A DNA stretch of 5,294 nucleotides from an uncultured Collinsella sp. (lineage in GTDB: Bacteria; Actinomycetota; Coriobacteriia; Coriobacteriales; Coriobacteriaceae). The position numbers were made by a program, and so were the translations under genes. The stretch lies in the NCBI GenBank assembly GCA_900547125.1, contig URFU01000119.1, positions 1-5,294 on the forward strand. Reading direction: 5' to 3'. Of the stretch, positions 1 to 4,351 are shown piece after piece (within the stretch, counting starts at the first letter, position 1; every line of letters begins with the position of its first letter). The notes below the pieces were generated by a model. It saw only the letters and a program-made list of their open reading frames with translations. It was not told the origin of the DNA and did not search any database.

Positions 1-1556
1 ATGATGTGACCGGTCGGTGAGCATGCCATGGGCGCGACGCCAAACTCGCGCATGATGTCGTCGCAGACCGAGGGCGACTTGGTAAGCGTAAAGTACGGGT
101 CCATCGGCTCGACCCACGTGCTCTTGTCGGCGATGTAGGCGCGCTCGAACGTGCGCACCACGCGTCCGCTGGCGGGTGAGTTAAAGCCGATCCACAGGTA
201 CCACATCCAGTCGAGGGCATCGCGGTCGCCGACGCGCCAGGCGCGGCGGGCGATATAGTCGCAAAAATCAAAATAATCGCGCCCGGCGTGCCAGGTGCCC
301 AGGCAATTCATGCTGCTAAAGGTGCCGTCTTCGTTGAGCGGCACGCAGCCGTGGAACAGCAGGTTGCCGTTGGCGACCTTATACATGGAGCCGTGGGTAT
401 AGAGGAAATCGATGTGGCGATGCAAGTGATCGGCGGTGACAAACTCGGACACGAGTTTGTCGATGATGTGCTGCTCCTCGGGCGTGAGCGTGTAGGGGTC
501 CGCCGGATCGACGGTGGGGAAGTCGTTGGTCGTGAGCGGCCACACGCTGCCGTCGGCAAGCGTGACTGTGCCGGCGTCGTGATCGATCTTGTCGAGCAGC
601 AGGCGGTCGGTCATGTCGAACTCGGGGTGGCGCTGGATAATCTGGCCCTCGAGCTTAAAGAGCAGGACATTAATGGCTTTGATCAGCGGGCTTATCGGCT
701 CGCCGGCGGTATAGGTGGCGTCGGCGAAGGCGACAAGCTCGCGCAGCGAGATGCCATAGTCGTTCTCGAGAATCTCGTAGTTTTCGTAGCGCAGGTTGTT
801 GCGCAGCACCGTGGCGATGCAGGCGGGCTCACCGGCCGCAGCGCCCATCCACAGCAGATCGTGGTTACCCCACTGAATATCGAGCGAATGATAGGTGAGC
901 AGGCGGTCCATAATCTTGGCCGCACCGCCGCCACGGTCGAAGATGTCGCCCACCAAGTGCAGGTGGTCGACGGCGAGGCGCTTGATGAGCGAGGCAAGCG
1001 ACTCGATAAAGTCGTCGGCGCTGGCGGTCTCCAAGATGGATTCGATAATGCGCTCGTGATAACGCACGCGGTAGTTGTTCTCGTCTGGATGCGTGTGCAA
1101 CAACTCGTCGATGATGTAGGCGTAATCACGCGGGATGGCCTTACGCACCTTGGAGCGGGTGTAGCGACTCGAAAGCGAGCGGGCAACCACAATGAGCTGG
1201 TCGAGCATGGTCTTGTACCAGGTGGGCGAGGCCTCGCGCCGGCTGCGGACAAGAGCGATCTTCTCGCGCGGATAGTAGATGAGCGTGCACAGCTCGCCCT
1301 TTTCGTCAAAGGAGAGCGTGTCGCCAAAGATCTCGTCGACATGCTCGCGCACGACGCCCGAGCAGTTGTTGAGGATGTGCATAAAGGCTTTGTATTCGCC
1401 ATGCACATCGCTCATAAAATGCTCGGTGCCCTTGGGCAGGTTGAGGATGGCCGAGAGGTTGATGATTTCGGTAAATGCGGATTGCTCGGTGGGGAACTGT
1501 CTCGACAGCAGGCGCAGATACTTGAAGTCTTGCGGATTGCGATCGAATGCGACCAT
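1..1556 (-). CDS. fbp: Fructose-1,6-bisphosphatase, class III (partial, C-terminus beyond left edge)
   Basis: This gene encodes a cytoplasmic enzyme that hydrolyses fructose 1,6-bisphosphate to fructose 6-phosphate and phosphate, the committing step of gluconeogenesis. Translating the minus strand from the ATG at 1556 gives 518 residues, open to the window edge. The calcineurin-like metallophosphatase motifs are in order: SDVHGEY (49-55), GDIFDRGG (203-210) and GNHD (230-233), whose Asp, His and Asn residues normally bind two metals. The family-specific segments TEIINLSAILNLPKGTEHF (29-47) and LLFHGCVPLNEDG (399-411) identify class III, the form known from Bacillus subtilis. Family members are usually about 640-670 residues, so roughly 130-150 residues lie outside. 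The start is set by GGAAGG six bases upstream, and no in-frame ATG or GTG lies nearby upstream. The family is known to use Mn2+ and to respond to AMP and phosphoenolpyruvate; this is not visible here. The gene is divergent from degV. The call is very secure; only its 3' end is unseen. Confidence 0.96.
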   Translation of the reverse strand, partial: MVAFDRNPQDFKYLRLLSRQFPTEQSAFTEIINLSAILNLPKGTEHFMSDVHGEYKAFMHILNNCSGVVREHVDEIFGDTLSFDEKGELCTLIYYPREKIALVRSRREASPTWYKTMLDQLIVVARSLSSRYTRSKVRKAIPRDYAYIIDELLHTHPDENNYRVRYHERIIESILETASADDFIESLASLIKRLAVDHLHLVGDIFDRGGGAAKIMDRLLTYHSLDIQWGNHDLLWMGAAAGEPACIATVLRNNLRYENYEILENDYGISLRELVAFADATYTAGEPISPLIKAINVLLFKLEGQIIQRHPEFDMTDRLLLDKIDHDAGTVTLADGSVWPLTTNDFPTVDPADPYTLTPEEQHIIDKLVSEFVTADHLHRHIDFLYTHGSMYKVANGNLLFHGCVPLNEDGTFSSMNCLGTWHAGRDYFDFCDYIARRAWRVGDRDALDWMWYLWIGFNSPASGRVVRTFERAYIADKSTWVEPMDPYFTLTKSPSVCDDIMREFGVAPMACSPTGHI

Positions 1557-1562
1557 GAAGCA

Positions 1563-1568
1563 CCTTCC
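1563..1568 (-). promoter_or_regulatory. Ribosome binding site of fbp
   Basis: On the minus strand GGAAGG is followed by six bases (TGCTTC) and the ATG at 1556. It is a good Shine-Dalgarno match and selects this start, which also fits the N-terminus of class III enzymes that have little sequence ahead of the first conserved block. Confidence 0.75.
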
Positions 1569-1583
1569 GATGTGGTTGGTAAA

Positions 1584-1613
1584 ACTGATAAACAGCGTCA
1601 AACGTTTATCAGT
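1584..1613. repeat. Perfect 10-bp inverted repeat at the fbp promoter/leader (candidate operator)
   Basis: The arm ACTGATAAAC (1584-1593) and its exact reverse complement (1604-1613) are separated by ten bases, so arm centres are 20 bp apart, about two helical turns. It lies 28-57 bp upstream of the fbp start codon and overlaps the best -10 candidate for fbp. That placement fits an operator for a dimeric repressor, or a stem-loop in the fbp leader. It is not a typical terminator, because the arms are AT-rich and no T-tract follows on the fbp strand. The regulator is unknown. A separate 8-bp palindrome, AAACGTTT (1600-1607), overlaps the loop and right arm. Confidence 0.6.
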
Positions 1614-1633
1614 ATGCGCCGCTTTTGTTTCGA
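1605..1633 (-). promoter_or_regulatory. fbp: Possible fbp promoter
   Basis: Reading the minus strand, TCGAAA (1633-1628, four of six matches to the -35 consensus) is followed after 17 bases by GATAAA (1610-1605, four of six matches to the -10 consensus). Spacing is ideal but both boxes are weak. The -10 box sits inside the right arm of the perfect inverted repeat, which would let a bound protein block transcription. This is a reading by eye only. Confidence 0.3.
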
Positions 1634-1672
1634 TTGGGGATGGGAGATCGAATTGTTGGCCGAACGGTTTGG

Positions 1673-1684
1673 TAAATCGATTTA
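1673..1684. repeat. 12-bp perfect palindrome
   Basis: TAAATCGATTTA is a perfect palindrome in the middle of the fbp-degV intergenic region, directly after one of the GGTAAA hexamers and sharing bases with it. It may be a protein-binding site for either divergent promoter. At 12 AT-rich bases, chance is a real alternative. Confidence 0.35.
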
Positions 1685-1765
1685 GTTGAGGTGGATATGG
1701 CGGTTGAGTGGAGACGCAGGGTCGTTTTTGCAGACGCATGCCTCCGGGATCGATAGAGATGATGG

Positions 1766-1822
1766 CGGTAAAGATGTTCACTATCTTTGGTTCAATTTGG
1801 TAAATAGTGGACATTTGTACCG
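1766..1822. repeat. 57-bp imperfect inverted repeat upstream of degV
   Basis: Two 19-base arms, 1766-1784 and 1804-1822, flank a 19-base loop. Pairing position by position gives 16 Watson-Crick pairs, two G-T wobbles (1773/1815 and 1778/1810) and one mismatch (1771/1817). The inner seven pairs and outer five pairs are unbroken apart from these. The arms begin with CGGTA and end next to CACTAT. No T-run follows on either strand, so it is not a standard terminator. It ends 52 bases before the degV start codon and would overlap or lie just upstream of its promoter. It is either a two-site operator or a structured RNA element; the sequence cannot decide. Confidence 0.6.
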
Positions 1823-1862
1823 TATTCACGCTTGCTGTGCAATAATTTACGCAGCAATGAGT

Positions 1863-1868
1863 AAGGAG
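1863..1868 (+). promoter_or_regulatory. Ribosome binding site of degV
   Basis: AAGGAG followed by six bases (CCTCAT) precedes the ATG at 1875. An in-frame ATG at 1857 lies upstream of this site and has no Shine-Dalgarno sequence of its own, so 1875 is chosen as the start and the longer reading frames are rejected. Confidence 0.8.
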
Positions 1869-1874
1869 CCTCAT

Positions 1875-2765
1875 ATGAGTGATTTTGTCCTGACCTGTGA
1901 ATCCGCCGCCGATCGAACCCGTGAGTTCTTTGCGTCGCGCAATATTTCTGTCGTGTGTTTTCATTACGAGATCGACGATGTTGTCTATACGGACGATCTG
2001 TATCAGTCGATTACGCCGGACGAGTTTTTTGCCCAGATTGCCGCGGGCGCTATGCCCAAGACGTCTCAGGTGAGCGTGGGTGAGTACGAGGAGTTCTGGG
2101 AGCCGTTCGTTGCCGAGGGTAAAGACGTGCTGCACCTGACGTTGTCGTCGGGTATTTCGGGCACGTATGGATCGGCCTGCGTTGCGGCGCAGATGCTTGC
2201 GGATCGCTATCCCCAGGGCGGCAAAGTGCGCGTCATCGATTCGCTGGCGGCGTCTTCGGGCTTTGGCCTGCTGGCGGAATGTGCCGCCGACGTTCGCGAT
2301 AGCGGCGCTTCGCTCGACGAGACGGCCGCTTGGATTGAGGAGCATAAACTCAACCTTCACCACTGGTTCTTCTCGACCGATCTGTCGAGCTACCTGCGCG
2401 GCGGTCGCATTTCGGCCGCGAGTGCAATCATCGGCACGGCGCTCAAGATTTGCCCGCTTATGACGGTCGATTGCGAGGGCGAGCTGGCGCCGCGTGAGAA
2501 GATTCGCACCAAGAAGCGCGCGATCTCCGAGATGGCCAAGACCGTGATGGCGCATGTGCAGGACGGCGCGAACTATTCGGGCAAGTGCATCATGTCGCAC
2601 TCGGCGTGCCGTGAGGACGCCGAGGCCGTTGCGGCACTGATAGAGGAACAGGTTCCGCAGCTCAAAGGCAAGATCGAGATCAATAGCATCGGTGCTCTGA
2701 TTGGCTCGCATACCGGTCCTGGCACGGTAGCCGTCTTCTTTATGGGCGACAAGCGTGTGGACTAA
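1875..2765 (+). CDS. DegV family (FakB-like) fatty-acid-binding protein
   Basis: This 296-residue protein is full length for the DegV family (about 280-300). Known members bind one fatty acid in a two-lobed protein, and the FakB members present it to the kinase FakA, which makes acyl-phosphate for phospholipid synthesis from exogenous or recycled fatty acids. Visible family motifs in order are TSQVSVGEY (63-71, usual TSQPS), LSSGISGTYGSA (90-101), IDS (121-123), LSSYLRGGRIS (170-180, usual LxxLxKGGRIS) and GSHTGPGTVAVFF (277-289, the HxGPG signature). The TSQ, SSGxSG and His-Gly-Pro-Gly motifs hold the fatty-acid carboxylate in solved structures. It is expected to be cytoplasmic; I see no signal peptide. 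No fakA-like gene is next to it, so it appears monocistronic and its kinase partner, if any, is elsewhere. The family is certain; the FakB role and preferred fatty acid are inference. The start is set by AAGGAG at 1863-1868. Confidence 0.95.
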   Translation: MSDFVLTCESAADRTREFFASRNISVVCFHYEIDDVVYTDDLYQSITPDEFFAQIAAGAMPKTSQVSVGEYEEFWEPFVAEGKDVLHLTLSSGISGTYGSACVAAQMLADRYPQGGKVRVIDSLAASSGFGLLAECAADVRDSGASLDETAAWIEEHKLNLHHWFFSTDLSSYLRGGRISAASAIIGTALKICPLMTVDCEGELAPREKIRTKKRAISEMAKTVMAHVQDGANYSGKCIMSHSACREDAEAVAALIEEQVPQLKGKIEINSIGALIGSHTGPGTVAVFFMGDKRVD

Positions 2766-2828
2766 CGTTTGTGGGCTGGCTGACGATTTTAACGGCTACG
2801 CCTGTTCTCCTGACATTCGATAACAGAA

Positions 2829-2861
2829 AAGGCCCGTCCCGTTGTTTGCGGGGCGGGCCTT
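2829..2861 (-). terminator. Strong hairpin terminator between convergent genes
   Basis: A 13-bp GC-rich stem (2829-2841 with 2849-2861, one G-T wobble) encloses a 7-base loop. On the minus strand the stem is followed by TTTTCTGTTA, a short T-tract as expected for intrinsic termination, and it begins 10 bases after the stop codon at 2872. It should therefore end the TIM-barrel gene. On the plus strand the stem ends in CTT and is followed by GCTATT, so termination of degV by the same hairpin is possible but weaker. The stem lies 63 bases beyond the degV stop. Confidence 0.88.
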
Positions 2862-2871
2862 GCTATTGCGG

Positions 2872-3963
2872 CTAGCGTTTCTTTCCGCGGAAGAAGAAGC
2901 CGTGCAGCGAGGGCTTGAGTCCGCGGTTGGCGCGACGTTCCTCGATATGATCGTGGATCGAAGCGACGCGTTCGATGACTTCGTCGGGGATCGGCACATC
3001 GGGATTCATGTTCTCGACCTGGCTGACCTCGGCGGCGGCGACCTGGTCGATAATGGGCACATCGTCGCGCGAGATGACAGGCGTGGCGTCTTCCTTCATC
3101 TTGCGATAGCGCTGCATCATGTCGGTCTGAAGCTGCTGGGCCGAAGGCGGCGTCCAGATGATGGCATTGGCGCCAGCAGCGATGGTCTCACGGATGCTCT
3201 CGGGCGTCTTGCCGCCCGGTGCGATGAGCGGCAGGTTGGGATAGTGCTCACGCAGTTCACGCAGGACCTGCGGCGTGTTCTTGCCGGCCGCGATGTTGAG
3301 AATCTTGGCTCCGGCGCGCACCTTGGCGTGAGCATCGTCGTCGCAGCGAACGATCGTGGCGATGACGGGGATGTCGGCGATGTTGGTGATGTGCTCGACC
3401 ATCTCGGCAGTAGCGGGGGAGTTGACCACGCAGCCCGCCGCACCTTGCATCTCGGAAACGGCCGCCATCTGCACGGAGCGCTTACCGGTGGTGGTGCCGC
3501 CGCCAACGCCCACAAAGACCGGGCACTCGGCAACGGTCAGCAGCGCCTGCGTAATGGCGGGCTGCGGCGTGAAGGGGTAGACGGCAAACACGGCGTCGGC
3601 ATTGGAGTTGCGGATGACCGCCACGTCGGTGGTGTAGATGAGCGATTTGATGCGGCGGCCAAAGAGCGTAAAACCGCTGGCCTCCTCGATCTCATCGGGC
3701 ATGCGGAGGGCCGCCTTGCGCAGGCGCCCGTCGATGGGCAGCGGCTCCATGGGCAAAAGGCCGTTGGGAGTTACGGCCACCTGGGGCTCGGTAAATTCGT
3801 CTGCAAGCTCAACCTCGGAGAAGTCCACCGAGGCGACGATGTCCTCGTGAACCTCGGCGGGAACATCGATGGGGGCTTGGTCGTTAGTCGCGGCAGGCGT
3901 CTCGAAGGAGCTGGTGCCGACAAAGGCGTCGACGCGCTCGTTCAAATCGTTGAGAGAATCCAT
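2872..3963 (-). CDS. TIM-barrel-like protein of unknown function with terminal extensions
   Basis: This 363-residue protein has a conserved core at about 98-290 that alternates strands and helices as in a TIM barrel. Core segments include SLIYTTDVAVI (107-117), FAVYPFTPQP (126-135), VFVGVGGGTTTGKR (149-162), GAAGCVVNSP (174-183), IPVIATIV (198-205), GAKILNIAAG (218-227), LIAPGGKTPESI (246-257) and GANAIIWTPPS (264-274). The glycine-rich loops near 247-251 and 264 resemble phosphate-binding loops of late barrel strands. From memory, similar proteins of about 250 residues in gut Firmicutes are loosely annotated as hydrolases; I know of no proven substrate. Here an acidic, low-complexity N-terminal segment (about 1-95) and a C-terminal segment (about 291-363) ending in RGKKR are added. 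The start is the first possible one, because an in-frame TAG lies 15 bases upstream, but its ribosome binding site is poor. The gene appears monocistronic, with its own promoter and terminator. Confidence 0.85.
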   Translation of the reverse strand: MDSLNDLNERVDAFVGTSSFETPAATNDQAPIDVPAEVHEDIVASVDFSEVELADEFTEPQVAVTPNGLLPMEPLPIDGRLRKAALRMPDEIEEASGFTLFGRRIKSLIYTTDVAVIRNSNADAVFAVYPFTPQPAITQALLTVAECPVFVGVGGGTTTGKRSVQMAAVSEMQGAAGCVVNSPATAEMVEHITNIADIPVIATIVRCDDDAHAKVRAGAKILNIAAGKNTPQVLRELREHYPNLPLIAPGGKTPESIRETIAAGANAIIWTPPSAQQLQTDMMQRYRKMKEDATPVISRDDVPIIDQVAAAEVSQVENMNPDVPIPDEVIERVASIHDHIEERRANRGLKPSLHGFFFRGKKR

Positions 3964-3993
3964 GGCGGTCCATTTCTATGTTCTGCGGTCGGC

Positions 3994-4021
3994 AGTGTAC
4001 GACCGGCGTTGCGAGTGCTAA
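3994..4021 (-). promoter_or_regulatory. Probable promoter of the TIM-barrel gene
   Basis: On the minus strand TTAGCA (4021-4016, four of six -35 matches) is followed by 16 bases and TACACT (3999-3994, four of six -10 matches). Transcription would start near 3987, giving a leader of about 24 bases. An inverted repeat (CGGTCG at 3986-3991, CGACCG at 4000-4005) flanks the -10 box with an 8-base gap and could be an operator. This is by-eye evidence only. Confidence 0.35.
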
Positions 4022-4141
4022 ATCGTTTGACGAGTTGATTTTTCCCCGCTGCGCCATCCGTTAGACTGAAGGGCCGGCGAACGTGAAGGAGCTGTGGTGG
4101 CGGGAATCGAGGTGCTATCTTGAATGTCCCGTATGCAAAAG

Positions 4142-4149
4142 AGAGGTGA
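4142..4149 (+). promoter_or_regulatory. Ribosome binding site of the 56-residue membrane protein
   Basis: AGAGGTGA, whose GAGGTG core lies seven bases from the ATG at 4156, is a good Shine-Dalgarno match. It supports this short frame over the overlapping 76-codon frame that begins at 4124. Confidence 0.65.
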
Positions 4150-4155
4150 CGCGGT

Positions 4156-4326
4156 ATGGAATTTTCGGCAATGTTGGGCTCGATTGGCCTATGCGTGGGC
4201 GCAATCGTTGCCGCCGCGGTCATCTACTTTGTGGTTACGGCCATTAAGGGCAAAAAGGCCGAGCGCAAGGAGCGTGAAGCGCTTGCGCGGCATAAGGACC
4301 AGCAGGACAAGTGCGCACGGCGATAG
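4156..4326 (+). CDS. Small single-pass membrane protein, 56 residues, unknown function
   Basis: The translation is a short N-terminus (MEFSAML), a hydrophobic helix at about residues 8-30 (from GSIGLCVG to VVTAI), then a strongly charged tail (about 31-56) rich in Lys, Arg, Glu and Gln. The positive-inside rule predicts the tail in the cytoplasm and the N-terminus outside. There is no cleavable signal peptide pattern. Two cysteines (C12 in the helix, C53 near the end) are not in a recognisable motif. Support for a real gene comes from the clear ribosome binding site at 4142-4149, the membrane-segment composition, and the gap it fills between two divergent or convergent genes. It is divergent from the TIM-barrel gene, and its stop lies 24 bases from the stop of the convergent methyltransferase gene. 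TAGACT at 4062-4067 is a possible -10 box without a good -35. I do not recognise the family. Confidence 0.72.
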   Translation: MEFSAMLGSIGLCVGAIVAAAVIYFVVTAIKGKKAERKEREALARHKDQQDKCARR

Positions 4327-4351
4327 CTTGTTGAGCTTTGAATCCGTGCGC
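4313..4351. terminator. Inverted repeat spanning both convergent stop codons
   Basis: GCGCACGG (4313-4320) and its exact reverse complement (4344-4351) enclose a 23-base loop, inside which AGCT (4325-4328 and again at 4334-4337) can form a small nested stem. The arms include the last codons of the membrane-protein gene and the last base of the methyltransferase stop codon. On the plus strand a TTTT run follows seven bases after the stem; none follows on the minus strand. It may serve as a compact terminator for the tail-to-tail genes, since no other hairpin exists in the 24-base gap. It is weaker than the 2829-2861 hairpin. Confidence 0.35.

Larger units (their letters stand above)
1557..1874. 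other. Divergent intergenic region between fbp and degV
   Basis: These 318 bases hold no gene that I can support. The degV reading frame stays open back to 1686, but that stretch has no ribosome binding site and does not align with DegV N-termini, so I treat it as non-coding. The region is visibly more AT-rich than its neighbours. It contains the fbp inverted repeat (1584-1613), a 12-bp palindrome (1673-1684), a long imperfect dyad (1766-1822), and four plus-strand GGTAAA hexamers starting at 1578, 1671, 1767 and 1799. For degV, AATAAT at 1841-1846 resembles a -10 box, but the nearest -35-like TTGTAC (1815-1820) is 20 bases away, longer than usual, so no degV promoter is called. Confidence 0.7.

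Noticed and set aside
1597..1610. A CcpA cre site centred on the CG in AAACGTTT upstream of fbp
   Set aside because: The outer TG and CA positions of the cre consensus are absent when aligned on the central CG; only the inner 8 bp are symmetric.
288..1685. A 465-codon plus-strand reading frame lying antisense to fbp
   Set aside because: It is the mirror of the real gene: high GC at third positions removes stops from the opposite strand. The fbp translation carries all catalytic motifs, whereas this frame shows no recognisable family and no Shine-Dalgarno site at its start.
1815..1846. A degV promoter formed by TTGTAC and AATAAT
   Set aside because: The gap between the boxes is 20 bases, longer than a sigma-70-type promoter normally tolerates, so it was described but not called.
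1686..1874. An N-terminal extension of the DegV protein from upstream start codons
   Set aside because: The extra 63 residues precede the universal DegV N-terminal strand, lack a ribosome binding site, and come from AT-rich sequence with strong dyads. AAGGAG fixes the start at 1875.
2766..2828. A gene or small RNA between degV and the terminator
   Set aside because: No ribosome binding site with an open frame and no clear stem was seen in these 63 bases; it looks like the 3' untranslated region of degV.
3995..4021. A full CIRCE (HrcA) operator upstream of the TIM-barrel gene
   Set aside because: One arm is exact, but the second arm at the required spacing matches only two of nine bases.
2842..4038. 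A 398-codon plus-strand reading frame antisense to the TIM-barrel gene
   Set aside because: Its start codon lies inside the loop and arm of the terminator hairpin, it has no recognisable domain, and its composition (many Gly, Asp, His, Arg) is typical of an antisense shadow.
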